DNA of 27,981 nt from Zygnema cylindricum. Taxonomy: Eukaryota; Streptophyta; Zygnematophyceae; Zygnematales; Zygnemataceae. Below are positions 10,511 through 21,840 of this stretch, in pieces (positions within the stretch are counted from its first letter, which is position 1; every line of letters starts with the position of its first letter). Below the pieces are notes generated by a model. It was not told where the DNA came from, did no database searches, and saw only the letters and a program-made list of their open reading frames with translations. The translations under genes and the position numbers were made by a program. The stretch spans positions 117,501 through 145,481 of the forward strand of contig JBBHKE010002521.1 of assembly GCA_037447655.1 (NCBI GenBank), read 5' to 3'.

Positions 10511-10880
10511 CCGGGAATTAAAAGTACCAGACCTATATGTGACATCAAGAAATCCATAAAAACAGTTAAAAATAATTTACCGTACATAAGATGAGTAAAG
10601 GGAAGTGAAACACGAAATTTATACACGTATAGACAAAGAAAAAAACAGGCAAAACAATGGGGCACACAATTGAGGGTGAGGGAGAAATCGGGATACCTCT
10701 TTGTCGAATGTGTTAAAATCAATAGATTTAGAGGGTATTTTCTAGGTCTGCGCAGGCAGTTTGCCTCCACCATTTCTCTCTAGCCCCCATACTTGTTTTA
10801 GTTACTGAAGGTGAGAGAGAGTGGTGGAGCCATGGCTGCCTTAGCTAGAGTAACATAAGTCACTCTTAAGAAAAGGTTCG

Positions 10881-10943
10881 CTCCGCCAAGACTCAAACTT
10901 TCAACCGGCAGAGCAAGGCGTAGCCGTCAACTCTAACCGGTTT
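10881..10943 (-). other. tRNA-like segment inside the LTR
   Basis: On the minus strand GGTTAGAGTTGACGG is followed about 25 nt later by GTTTGAGTCTTGGCGGAGCG, with the layout of tRNA A and B boxes. The corresponding part of the 15.3-kb LTR (15527-15605) has GTTGGCTAAGG and CAGGTTCAAATCTTGGGC. It is too degenerate for a tRNA gene; a tRNA-derived or SINE origin is inference. Confidence 0.35.
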
Positions 10944-11208
10944 GTCGTAGAATTTCGTTAGAGTATATAGGGTGTGATTTGTGTTTAAAAATTGCTAAGG
11001 AACCTTAATCAGGTTAAACAGAATTAGAGATAACAAACATAGAGGCTCGTTGTAAGATGGTGCGAACAAAGACACGCACGAAACAAATATACCGAACATT
11101 TGTTTTTAAGGCTCATATTAAAATTCGGTTTACATCCGACGGCACGCACCATCGGCGAGACCATCGAATGGCCGCTTTGGCCGTTTCGGGCGTGACATGA
11201 CATGGCGC

Positions 11209-11214
11209 CACGTG
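11209..11214. promoter_or_regulatory. G-box CACGTG in LTR
   Basis: CACGTG sits in CCACGTGG and is kept at the corresponding place in the other LTRs (15879-15884 and 18126-18131). In plants G-boxes bind bZIP and bHLH factors, so it may have driven element transcription. Confidence 0.55.
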
Positions 11215-11448
11215 GCACAATAGAATTGGAAAGCGGAAATCTCGGGGAGCGTGGGAACAATTCTAGAGGAGAAAGACGTCTACTCCATGGCCTTGTCGTA
11301 CACAGGCCGTACAAAAAAAACATCAGACATAGTACCTTTCTCTACTGTAGAGTTATTCAGTTGGTTTGTATATCAGTAGAGAGGGGTTTTGAGAGGGGTT
11401 TAAGACTTAGAGGATTCAAGAGGTGGCCGCCTCTCTCCCAATGAGCTT

Positions 11449-11457
11449 GTATAAATG
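11449..11457 (+). promoter_or_regulatory. TATA box of the solo LTR
   Basis: TGTATAAAT lies after CTCTCTCCCAATGAGC. The same place in the reversed solo LTR has TGTATAAATAG (17890-17880, minus), while the full-length element has TGTACAAAAA (16121-16130), a lost TATA box. Confidence 0.6.
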
Positions 11458-11677
11458 TTGGCATCTTTCCCACTTGATGATTAATCTTCTGGTTGGGCGT
11501 GCTCAGTGATTCTTCTTGCTGCGGACTTAGGGGAGTCTAGACCGCACAAGGGTGCAATCATATTGTCTATTTGCCTGCTAAGGTAGCAGGGGTCCTAGTT
11601 GAAGAAGGGTTAGACAAAAACTATCTAAAGGCTTTTTGAATTTTGTAGTCCAATGGGGGACACAAAAATGTAGAATG

Positions 11678-12012
11678 AAGGGCATGAATATGTCTTTCGT
11701 CATCTCCCATCAACGTCGCCTAACCTCTACAAGCTCTCGAGTCAAATTATGAATCAAGTAACGAACCCCTATCATCGCTACTTCTTGAGCCGCCACTTGG
11801 CGATTGAGAAGTTGAACCTCATTCCTGAATTGTTATATTTCCGGTGGTGGAGGGGGCTCATCGACATGTGGAACCCTTGGAATTTCCCAAAGATAAGTGT
11901 GTGTTACTTTTACATTCCGGAAGCGTTGTCAAACCACCCTCCGGGCATTAAAAAATGCATTTAGGTCTGTAGTTCGAATTCCACAACGAAGGATAATGAA
12001 TAATCGTGGGTC
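11678..12012. other. No secure gene; possible 3' extension of the next feature
   Basis: Minus-strand reading shows short open pieces (PHVDEPPPPPEI, QLLNRQVAAQEVAMIGVRYL) separated by stops. They could be the decayed C-terminal part of the coding-like tract upstream on that strand. Confidence 0.3.
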
Positions 12013-13210
12013 CTAAGGATGATAATGGAGCAATAATTCCAGCACATCAATCTTGAATCCATTCACTCTACCGACAACCCAAGTGAAACAGTCATCATTA
12101 GGTTGAAAATGCCTAATGTATGGGAAATTCGAAGCATGGTTGTATTTTGCGATGTACAACCATGTAGGGTGGGCGGGGACTTTCGGAGGGATGTCAAAGA
12201 TTTCTAGGACGGGGTTCAACCACCGATCGATGGGCGGAGGCTCCCCATAACGCAAATAATCCGGCCAATCCCTCCATCGGGATGTAATGGGCCGTCCTTG
12301 GTCGGAAGCCATCCATGGCCTCAGCTTTAACAAGGGGCGGAAAAAACCATTCCGGTTTCTTCCTCTCGGACGAGAACTTCACGGTTCGGTGGATTTTGAG
12401 CCGGTTGTACCGCCACGAGAACCTTATCGCGGTTTGGCGAAGGAGGAAAACCCACTACCTCTTCTTCGTCCACATACTCTCCTTCCACACATCTTTTCGA
12501 GCTCTCCGAAGATTCGTCATCCGAGGTTGTGGGGTCGTCGTCGTATTTCGTCACCGGAATATCCGACGGTATGGTTTCTTCCGGCACTTCCTCCTCTTCG
12601 GTAGGCTTATCCCCATCCACTATGGACTCGTTTGTATCGGTTCTTGAGGGGTGAATTTGCATCGACTTCTTTACCCCCCTCTACTTCGCGTACACGTACC
12701 TCCTCCACTCCAACCCCTTCATTCTGTAACTCCCCCAAAATCTCACTTCCCGTTTCCACCCTATCGTCCCCGTCTTTTCCCTCCCCACCTCATCTGATTC
12801 CTCCTTGTCATCTATTTCATGATCCGATTCCTCTCTCTCCCTCAATACAAGCTCCAATCCAACCCCTTCTCTTCCACCCTCCTCGAATGCCAACCTATTT
12901 TGTAATGCGCCATGTACCACCATCTCTCTACCTACCACCTCGCACCCGGTCCCTCCTGCCCTACCTCCTCTGCCACATCCCCTACCCTAACAAACTCCTC
13001 CCTTTCTCTATTTAAACCCTCCCTTGGGATTCTATCCCTTGCTACGACCTCCTCAGCCAACATTCTCCTTTCTTCCTCCCCCGCTACTTCCCTCACTAAG
13101 TTTTCCCCTCTACGTATATGACCCCCCACCTCAGTTTCTGTTGTTTTTGAAGATTTAGTTTCGTGCGTACATGAAATTTGGTGCGCACGCGACGTTTCGT
13201 GCGTATACAT
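12013..13210 (-). pseudogene. Degenerate coding-like tract, family not recognised
   Basis: Three overlapping minus-strand open frames follow one another. 13210-12932 is rich in E and R (RGENLVREVAGEEERR). 12938-12681 and 12662-12327 are strongly acidic (DDDPTTSDDESSESS). 12333-12013 is more globular with many W, P and Y residues (WRDWPDYLRYGEPPPIDRW). The frame changes between them, and continued similarity of composition suggests one protein broken by frameshifts. A gag-like or host-derived origin is possible. The polypurine bias of the strand could also create such frames by chance in the first two segments. I assign no function. Confidence 0.35.
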
Positions 13211-15180
13211 TTACGTGATATACTGTGGAGGTTCGAAAGGATTTGCGGATTGGGGGAATTAAATGTACGAGTAAATTTAATGGAGTAATTGAGTGGCACG
13301 AAATGTGAGAGGAAATGGACGGCGGATCGCGAAGCGATCCGACGTGAGATAATCGACGACGATAAAATGGTACGTCGCACGTACGAAACATAATGCGACA
13401 GGTGTACTTTATTTACGACATACATTTATCGAAAATGACGTGTACCTTAAATGCGACAAGGCGCATTTATGACGAAGTACGTGATTTTGGTACGGACAGG
13501 ATTTGGAACGTACGAATTGATTTCGGCAAGTTGGTCATGGTACACGTGGAGGGCGAACGGCGTCTACCGATATTTTTAAGGGACCACATTGTTTTTTATG
13601 ACACATTATCTAGTGGACCGTACATATGCGATGTCGGTTCACTACGTGGATCTATCTACAAGTGACTAAGCGAGTTGTCGCTTATGACGCGTATTTTGCG
13701 GACGCGTCGGTGAAAATATTTGAAATAACATTGTTTTGTCGTATGTGTAATAATAATTTAGTATTGATTATGACATTTTTATTTAAGTGATCAATTAGGG
13801 TTTTCGATAGTTTAATTTGTGTGTGTTCGATGTCGTACTTGTAAACAATTTTATGTATTATATAACAATAATATGTGTCATTTTCACATATGCATTTATA
13901 TAGTAGAAAACATGCCAGGGAAATTGAATTTGCACGGTAAAAATGGAGGGAAACGCCATTCTGTTTGCTCACGTCAAAATTTAAAATATTTGAACGTTTT
14001 TTGGGCTTTCAATATTATAAATATTTCAAAACGAGAGAATAAAAGCAGGAACACATAAAATTTGGTGCAATTTGGCAGAATATTTAAAAAATCACGTCGT
14101 CGCCGAAAATATTGACAACGCCATGGAACAATTCCAGCTTACAAATTGTACGGCTAAAAAATGATGAGATGACATTCGCGGGTTGTAACACTCGCACACG
14201 GTTTTCCATCGTCGTGTATGATCACACCAACTTTGCAAATACGTGGATATTAAACATGCCACGTGTTTTCGGCACCAGCCAATGATTCTCTTCCGACAGC
14301 GGATGATCAGCTCTTGTCGGCGTTATACCTCCAATTAGAATTAACATGTATCCTAAATGTGGTTTGTTCCTCGTTGGACCCTCAATTACAATTAACAATG
14401 ATACTAATAAGTGGATAGTTATATGTTTGACGCGACTATACGCATCATTATTAGAATTAAGTGCCCATTATACAATGTATGAATTATAATAAAACAACCC
14501 AATATGCACCTTAATGGTCTATATTTAATGTCATACAACGCTCGATATCCACGCGAATGACAAGGAAAATTAAAATCAATCACATAGTTCGGTGTAAGTT
14601 AAATGAAAAGAAACAAATACATATAATACATGCCGTTATAATTTCTTTGATACACGATAGTAAACTGAACCGAATAAACGTACTAAAGTTATACGGTCAT
14701 TGAGTTTTACGACACGAAACATGGAATCGACTGCACCACGTCACAATGTAAAGTTTGTCATATGTTGTTCTCGCGCCTATTTTACTGTAATAATATTCAT
14801 GCGTGCGAAAAAAACCCTTATTACTATTTTAAATACAAGTGAATGAAAGGACAAAAACCGTACCTTTCGACGCAATTTACATGTACCTATTTTAGCGTAT
14901 TATTATTAAGGACGTAATGATTGTTTATCAACAAACCCAAATTAGAGTTATAGATTTATTTCACGGCAAGGACACGACGTGGTACGGATTGTCAGGTTTT
15001 GTACTTCTACCTATTTTAACGTATATGTAATGATGACGAATCCTATATACCTAAATCAACTTTAAGGAGAAATTATAATTAAACATTTTTTTGACGATGG
15101 GATTGATACACAAATTAGCATCAATGACACTATTTTGTTATTAATACTAATAATTTCTTTAGTCTAATAACGATTCATGG
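13211..15180. other. AT-rich stretch with no gene seen
   Basis: One 90-codon frame (13393-13665, plus) has no recognisable motif. A perfect hairpin GGATCGC-GAA-GCGATCC lies at 13324-13340. Diverged direct repeats occur at about 14328 and 14381 (CAATTA-AATTAACA pattern, period about 53). CCTATTTTA(A/C/G)(C/T)GTA recurs at about 14768, 14886 and 15009. Confidence 0.5.
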
Positions 15181-15317
15181 TATACTATACAGTACACCGT
15201 GTATCACTATTGGTGTTAATGTTTTTTTTGCCAATTAAAACATCGATTCTCAATACACATTTTTCTGATTTTCAATTTGTGACCACCAATCAAAAGCTGA
15301 GGATCTTCTCTCTCAAT

Positions 15318-16351
15318 TATAGAAATTAAAGGTTATTTTAGTATTTTCTAGGTTTTGTAAAATGCAGAAAAGAAGCACAAGCAATCTGCCTCTAACTCCT
15401 CTCTCCAGCTCCCACACTTGTCGTAGTCACTGAAAGTTGGAGAGGGAGATAGAGCCATGGCCCCCTATGCTATCCCGAAAGGAACAGATATTAGGTTATA
15501 AGATTTTACCAAAATAAACTTGGCGGGCCCAAGATTTGAACCTGAAACCTGCCGTCCGCCAAAGTAGCCGGTAGCCTGTAACCTTAGCCAACTACTATAA
15601 CCCAAAGATATATGATATAGGGTTTGATAGTTATTTAAATGTTAACACGTCGGCTATCTTCATTCAACGCAATATTTAGACATAGATACAGTTTGTAATG
15701 TACAGCGTACGGCACATCCGAAACGGATACCGCGCATTTTGTTTCGAAGGCGAAACAAATATTGCGCAAGTATTTATAACGGCCACGATTGTAATCCGGC
15801 TTAATCGGACAGTCACGAAGCATGCCGAGATCGCGCAATATGCTTTTGGCGGTTTGCGGTCGATGTCACATCAATCGCCACGTGGCACAATCACATTGGA
15901 TTACGGCATCTCCGGGGATTCCAGGAACGAATCCAAAAATGACATATGTCGACTTTTAGGTCATGTCGTACAATGGCCGTACAGAAAGTACAACGGCACA
16001 TGTACCTTTATGTACGATACACTATTATGATTGGTGCCGTTCTTCAGTAGATAGAGTTTTAGAGAGAGATAGGACTTAGAAAAATTTGATAGATTGGACC
16101 CTCTCTCCTAGAGAGCTTCTGTACAAAAAGTCAACTTTGACCCTTCATAACTTACTGCTCAAGGGAGCAAATTCAAAGATTCTTTTTGCTAAAGACTTAA
16201 GATAGTCTTGCCTTTACGAGGTAAAGGTGGTAAGAGTATTTGTCTGCGAGGGTGGCAGTTATTATTGCTCAAACACAAAGGGGTCTGGGTTATCTTGGAG
16301 GCTTCGTGTGAGCTACCTACTCTGAGGTCCTATGGAGGTCTCATAGTTGCA
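15318..16351 (+). repeat. 5' LTR of the Copia element (1034 bp)
   Basis: It begins TATAGAAATTAAAGG (TGTAGAAATAAAAGG in the 3' LTR) and ends CATAGTTGCA directly before the primer-binding site. It has a G-box at 15879 and a decayed TATA at 16121-16130. It also includes a minus-strand tRNA-like segment (15527-15605). Confidence 0.9.
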
Positions 16352-16366
16352 GGTTATGGGCCCACC
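16352..16366 (+). other. Primer-binding site for half initiator tRNA-Met
   Basis: GGTTATGGGCCCACC starts directly after the LTR. It is complementary over all 15 bases to the anticodon arm of plant initiator tRNA-Met (GGUGGGCCCAUAACC, from memory). Priming by an internal tRNA fragment is known for Drosophila copia and yeast Ty5. The gag ATG (16356) lies inside the site. Confidence 0.85.
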
Positions 16367-17341
16367 ATCTAGGGTGCCCATATTCAATGGAGCTGGCTTC
16401 ATATACTGGGAAAGTATGATGACAAGAGCTCTATGTGAGAAACGGTTTGGGGAATAGTGAGTGGACGGGTGAGGCGTCCATCCAGTCTTAGAATACCTCC
16501 AGGGTTTACAGGAGGCAGATTCACTAGAAATGCAGATCCATCTTCAACGGATGAGACAAAGGAAAGAGAGGTGGTGGACAAAGGAAAAGAGAAGAAGACG
16601 GTCACACTTATAGCAACCGGTTCGGCATTCATGTCACTTATTCCGAGGAACAAGGAGAATGATATGGATACATTGGACTACAACAATATGGCGGCTAAGC
16701 ACTTCATCCTCCGCCATCTTACTCAAGGGCTTGCTTCTCCCCATTTGCAAGTTGAGAGGGCATCCGATCTTTGGGTGGCTCTCATAGAGATGTACCGAAG
16801 TGGTACGATTCAGCAACAACAGTTGACTGATCAGAAAATTAATGAGTATGTATACAAAGGGGGGAAGATGTTAGCTTTTTGCAATGAGCTTGCTACACTT
16901 TTCATGGAACTAGAGAGTGATGGAAAAGTATTTAGTGAAAAGGAAAAGGTTAACTGTTTACTGATGAAGTTACCCAATGAGTTCGAGAACATAGTCAACT
17001 GTGTGCAGGACTTGGCGGACTCAAGGTGGATTTGGAATTCAGTGGTAGGGATGATTCTCGTTCGGGATAATACAATTGAGATCCATGGCGGAGGAAAGAG
17101 TAGGCAAGCTTTGGCAGCAAGAACCGATTGGAGGAACAATGATTCAAGGAAACAGGTTGAAAATTATCGAAGGGAGGAGAAGAAAAATCAGACCGAGTAG
17201 TTCAGACCAGTGACTCCCAAGGGTTTGTGCCATTTTTGTAAGAAACCCGGGCATTATATTGATGAATGCACTAAGTTAACCGAGTTGCGGTTAAAGGAGG
17301 GGTAGACCGATGGACCCTCAAGAGGAAAGAAAAAGGCCCTT
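16356..17341 (+). pseudogene. gag of the Copia element, broken
   Basis: Gag forms the virus-like particle and binds genomic RNA. The N-terminus MGPPSRVPIFNGAGFIYWES has the VPxFNGxxxxxW pattern typical of Copia gag. After about 30 codons the frame ends in TAG, and the continuation (VWGIVSGRVRRPSS) lies in another frame, so there is a frameshift at about 16440-16448. The main body runs from 16457 and includes KHFILRHLTQGL and MLAFCNELATLFMELESDG. TAG at 17198-17200 precedes a complete zinc knuckle CHFCKKPGHYIDEC (17228-17269, CX2CX4HX4C) in the same frame, and another TAG lies at 17303. The acidic linker after 17342 leads into protease. Confidence 0.9.
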
Positions 17342-18862
17342 GTGACACACATACATAAGGCGGAATCCGAGGACGAGGACGATGAACTTCTATTGGATGA
17401 GGAGTTGGAAGCGAAAAACGAGGTGGAAATTCCACGAAAGCATAAATGTGCTTTCGGTGGATTGAAAGGTGAAGCAGGCTGGATTGTAGATTCAATTGCA
17501 TCCATGCACATGTTGAAATTCTATGCGCTCCATTGCCACACAGAATTCGCAGATCCAAATAAGTTAATCTAGATAGTGCCGACTCTAAATTTATATAAAC
17601 CCAAATGATTGACCCCTTAACAATCAGAACCCCATTACAGCTTCACCCCTGTGAAATTAGACTTTCTGTTTGCTCAGTTTCAATACAGAATGGAAAGTTA
17701 GAATATGACTTTAGGATAACATTCCCCACTTTGACTTTCCCTTAGGAATGCAACCACCATAACAAGCAAACACTCTGACCGACTACACCCCTGTGTAGCT
17801 TCGACTCCCCTGAGTCCGCAGCAAAAAGAATCACTGAATTTGGTCAACTGAGTTTATTCTTATGGCTGGCCAAAGTTTGCTATTTATACAAGATGCTCTC
17901 TGGGAGAGGCGGCTATCTGCCCAAAATATTCGAAGTCCTATTCCCTCTCTAAAACCCCTTCTACTGAAGTACAGCGCCAATCAGAAGATTGTACCATACA
18001 GCAAAGTACAAGCGCCGGTGTACTTTTTGTATGGTAGATGTACGGCAGGTCATACAGATGACATGTGTCACATCCGAACTTGTTGTCTTGCACTCCGGAA
18101 ATTCCGCAACCACTTACGATGTCACCACGTGTCATCCGGAGTGGCGGCGTCGGAAAACGCCAAGGCGGCCATTCCGGAATCCCGACTTGCAACGCGGCCG
18201 TCGATTTTACATCGCCTTTTTATCCGGACCGTCGAAACAAATTTCGGTACTATTTGTTTCGTCCGTTACTAATAGTACAACAGTTTCTATGCCCTATAAA
18301 CCGTAATCTATTTAAATGGAAAAACCTACGTGTACATTTTTAAATACAAATCAAACCCAATATACCTTAGCACTAGTCCTAGACTAAATGGACAAAGCTA
18401 CCGGCTATCGGTGACTTCACGGACGGCAGGTACCACGATCAACTCCTGGGTCCGTCAAGTACCTTTTGGTACATCTACCTAAATCAACCCTTGTCTTCTC
18501 TAGTGAGCTCAGGCAGCCATGGCTCTAGCTCCCAATCCAGCCTTTAGTGACTACGACAAGTGTGGGGGCTTGGAGAAGGGAGTTAGAGGCAGGCTGCCTC
18601 TGCTCTTTTTCTATCCTAATAGACCTAGAAAATACTCAAATATCAACACATGTGTAAAGATAAACACCTGTTCACTAAGATAAGAAAGATTCCCACCGTA
18701 GAGATAGAGTTAGGGGATGGGAGGATATTCACTACTACTCTTGTAGGATCGGTAGATCTAAAAGTGTTAGTAGAAGGAAAGACATCTATGGTTACATTCT
18801 CCGATGTATTGTATATTTCGGAGCTGAACAAAAAAACTTATCTCTACGTTTGTATTAGATGA
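17342..18862 (+). pseudogene. Copia protease, split by a solo LTR
   Basis: The part before the insert ends WIVDSIASMHM. The catalytic motif is normally DSGAS, so the Asp is present but the Gly is Ile. Reading resumes after the insert with CKDKHLFTKIRKIPTVEIEL and GDGRIFTTTLVGSV, in the same frame and typical of the downstream part of the aspartic protease. Frame is lost again at about 18840-18860. Confidence 0.9.
17514..18648 (-). mobile_element. Nested reversed solo LTR (1135 bp)
   Basis: On the minus strand it reads TGTTGATATTTG ... CATAGAATTTCA, so the ends are canonical TG...CA. The 5-bp duplication CATGT lies at 17509-17513 and 18649-18653. It shares with the other two LTRs TATTTTCTAGG, CACACTTGTCGTAGTCACT, GAGCCATGGCTGCC, the G-box, the TTTTAGAGAG block and GTGATTCTTTTTGCTGCGGAC. 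It retains TGTATAAATAG (17890-17880) as a probable TATA box. There is no internal region. Confidence 0.93.
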
Positions 18863-18953
18863 TAAGGGTTTTGATACTAGCACTATGAAATGAGTCTTTA
18901 CTGCTAGTTTTGAGGAGGAAGTTTATTTCACTGCTGAAAAAGGTAGCCAAGGG

Positions 18954-19735
18954 ATGTTTAGGCTGATTTTAAGCAATCAAAAGAAGAAACTTTATTATGC
19001 TGGTGTTCATGATATAATGTTGTGGCATAAGAGGCTTGGGCATGTGAATCTAGATAAGTTAAGAGAGATGAAAAAGATGGGAGTAGTGGAAGGGATTCAT
19101 TTCGGTGAAAGTGAGAATCTAAGTGATTGTAGTGGATGTGCTCAAGGTAAAGCACACAGGTTACCCTTCCCTAAAAATGCCACCTATAAGGGAGAAAAGA
19201 TTCTAGATTTAGTACACACAGATATTTGGGGGCCAGCCAGAGTGCCATCACCCGGGGGGAAGAGATTTATGATGACTATCACCGATGATTGGTCTCGGTA
19301 TTGCAAGGTGTATTTTTTGAAAAATAAGTCAAAGGCTCGAAATGTTTTAAACAATATAAAGCATGGAGTGAAAAACTCCAGGAAACCTCAATCAAGAGAG
19401 TAAGGAGTGATAATGGTGGAGAGTATACCTCTAACAAGTTTGAGGATTTTTTGAGAGAAGATGGAGTGCAACAACAAAAGACAGTTTCTGAAAATTCTGA
19501 GCAGAATGGTGTAGCTGAAAGATTTAATAGAACACTGAGTGATAGTGCTATGAGTATGCTGTCAGATAAGAAGATAGGAAAGAATTTTTGGGCCGAAGCA
19601 TTCAATTGTGCAAATTATCTCAAGAATAGAGTTCTTACTTCAGTAATAAAAGACCAAACACCCTATGAGAGATGGACAGGCCGAAAATCATATGTTTCAC
19701 ACTTAAAGGTTTTCGGTAGTCAAGTGTTCAGTTAA
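18954..19735 (+). pseudogene. Copia integrase, frameshifted
   Basis: The integrase inserts element DNA into the host genome. The N-terminal zinc-binding part has LWHKRLGHVN and CSGCAQGK (HHCC). The core has LVHTDIWGP (first Asp) and TITDDWSRY. A frameshift at about 19375-19390 precedes SDNGGEY (Asp codon at 19409) and SENSEQNGVAERFNRT with the catalytic Glu. The domain continues to HLKVFGSQVFS, then TAA at 19733. Later pieces in the same frame (DPKGKP, LLGYDEDVKGYRVYD) continue the polyprotein past stops. Confidence 0.92.
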
Positions 19736-19855
19736 GACACAGATCGGTTAAACTAGAAGTTAGACCCAAAAGGAAAACCATGATATCTACTAGGATATGA
19801 TGAAGATGTAAAAGGATATAGAGTCTATGATCTCAAAAGAGAGGATATTATTCTA

Positions 19856-20299
19856 GTGAAGCATCTAGTGGTTATGGATGAAGGAAAATCTATTGATCCC
19901 TTTAAGCATACCAAGACAGTCAAGATCAGATTTGAGTCAGAAAATTCTGATGACTTTGAGCTTCCTAACTATCCAGGATTTCAAAAAGATGATGATCTTG
20001 CAGGTACGGATCAGATCGAGAAGGACCCAAATGTGGAACCCCTAGTATTAACTCCAACCGAAGCGGAAGACGTGGTGGAAATCGACCCGGAATCAAAGAA
20101 TAGGGGAGAAGTAGAAACTATTCGGAAGAATCCAAGAGAGCCATCTATTGCGGCAACCGAGTTTGAGGGAGGAAGAAGAAGCAGCAAAATACTGCAAGAG
20201 AGACAAGTTAACAATATGGTAACCAAAGTGTCTCACCCCGATGAACCTCAAACTTATAAAGAGACAATGACTTGTCCAGAAAAAATCGGTGGAAGATAG
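19856..20299 (+). pseudogene. Copia integrase C-terminal / linker region
   Basis: An acidic 147-codon open stretch rich in E, D, P and S links integrase to reverse transcriptase. It contains SIAATEFEGGRRSSK and, near its end, VSHPDEPQTYKE, the type of sequence that precedes Copia reverse transcriptase. It ends at TAG 20297-20299, where the frame is lost just before KIAINDEMASI. Confidence 0.75.
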
Positions 20300-21827
20300 C
20301 CATTAATGATGAGATGGCCTCAATTATGGCGGCCGATACATGGGAATTGGTGGATTGTCCTCTTGACAGGAAGCCAATTGGGTGTAAGTGAGTATTTAAG
20401 CTGAACTCAACCCGGATAACACCATTGAGCGCTGCAAGGCTCGGTTAGTGGCGAAGGGATTTACCTAAAAAGAGGGAATTGACTACGAGGAGACTTTTGC
20501 TCCGGTCGTCAAGTTTCCTTCGGTTCGGATACTTCTCACTATGGCGGCAACTGAAGACATGGAAGTGCATCAGATGGACATCAAGACGGCCTTCCTACAT
20601 GGAGAGTTGGAAGAGGAAATTTTTATGCGACAGCCCAAAGGATTTGTGGAGCAAGGGGAGGAAAGTAAGATATGTCGATTAATCAAATCTTTGTATGGAA
20701 TGAAACAGGCGCCCTGGCAATGGAACAAGAAGCTCGATGAATTTTTTACAGGTTTGGGGTATGTTCAAAGTAGCTCAAACCACTTAATTTATTTGTTTGA
20801 AGATGAAGAAGGAATTATTTTTATTGCAATTTATGTCGATGATTTGCTTGTTTTAAGTAAATCTATGGATAAAATAAATAAGTTGAAAAATGATTTAAAA
20901 GGAAGATTTGAGATGAAGGATATGGGAGAAGCAAGGTATATTTTGGGAATTCAGGTAGAGAGACACAAAGATAGAAAGATAATAAGATTAACACAAAAAG
21001 AGGCCATTAGAAACATGTTAGAAAAATTCTAAATGGACAAGGCTAATAGTTGTACCACTCCTATGGAATTAAAGAAGGGAAGTGAGGGGAGTGAGAAAGA
21101 ATGATTTATAATCTAAGATGATGAGGTAGGCCCAGAAGAGAAAAGATTTATGCAGACCATCCCTTATAGACATGTAGTGGGCAGCCTAATATATTTCCTG
21201 AATTGTACCCATCTGGACATAGCCGCAGCCGTAGGAGTACTAAGTAGGAGTCTGAATGCTCCCACTAAGAAAGATTGGGAGGCAGCTAACGGAGTCCTTA
21301 GATATCTCATAGGAACTGGAGATCTATGGTTGTATTTGGGTGGGAAAAATACTGACATCACCACTTGGAGTGATGCCAGCTATGGGGATGCTCCTATGAG
21401 GAGATGCACAGCTGGATATGTATTGTATGTGGGTGATGGGGCTTGCTGTTGGAGCAGCAAGTAGCAAAAGGTCATTGCTCAGTCCACCATGGAGGCTGAG
21501 TACATGGCTTCTTGCTCTGCTGTAAAAGAATTAATGTGGGTCAAGTCTTTGCTTGGTGAGCTTGGTCATCTTAAGAGTGGTGTCCAAAAAGTGTTTTGTG
21601 ATAATCAGGCTGCCATTGCCATTTCTGCCAATCTTAAACATCACTTTAAAGCCAAACACATGGACATTAGACTTAGCTTTGTTAGGGAGAAAGTAGAAAA
21701 CAAGATAATCAGTTTGGAGTATAAGCCAGATAGTGAAATGGTAGCAGATATGATGACCAAACCTGTTCCTTCCCCTAAACTAATTTTATTCTACGAGAAG
21801 TGTGGTCTTAAAATAAAGAGTGACTAG
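20290..21827 (+). pseudogene. Copia reverse transcriptase and RNase H, broken by stops
   Basis: This enzyme copies element RNA into DNA and degrades the RNA strand. Successive motifs are NDEMASIMAADTWELVDCP, then (after a frameshift near 20400) CKARLVAKGFT and DYEETFAPVVKFPSVR, MDIKTAFLHGELEEEIFM, LYGMKQAPWQWNKKLDEF, and the catalytic YVDD at 20832-20843. RNase H has TTWSDASYGD, STMEAEYMA and CDNQAAI, giving the acidic active-site residues. The end is ADMMTKPVPSPK with TAG at 21825-21827. Stops at 20389, 20466, 21030, near 21103 and at about 21463 break the frame, but most of the domain lies in one frame. Confidence 0.95.
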
Positions 21828-21840
21828 AAAATAAGAGGAG
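21828..21840 (+). other. Polypurine tract
   Basis: AAAATAAGAGGAG lies directly before the 3' LTR, where plus-strand DNA synthesis is primed. Confidence 0.85.

Larger units (their letters stand above)
10711..11672 (+). mobile_element. Solo LTR (962 bp) of a Copia family
   Basis: It starts TGTTAAAATC and ends ...AAAAATGTA. A 5-bp GAATG lies on both sides (10706-10710 and 11673-11677). Blocks shared in order with the 15.3-kb LTR are TATTTTCTAGG, a GCCTC...CTCC...CACTTG-like block, GAGCCATGGC, CCACGTGGCACAAT, a CAGTAGA...TTTTGAGAG block, GTGATTCTTCTTGCTGCGGAC and AATGGGGGACAC. No internal region follows, so it is a solo LTR left by recombination between two LTRs. The terminal TA instead of CA is probably a mutation. 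Confidence 0.85.

Noticed and set aside
11024-11444. Open frames of 80-99 codons
   Set aside because: They lie inside the solo LTR at 10711-11672.
13393-13665. 90-codon plus frame
   Set aside because: No motif, no splice or promoter context, and surrounded by noncoding AT-rich DNA.
17862-18343. Open frames of 84-136 codons between gag and integrase
   Set aside because: They lie inside the reversed solo LTR, which is noncoding.
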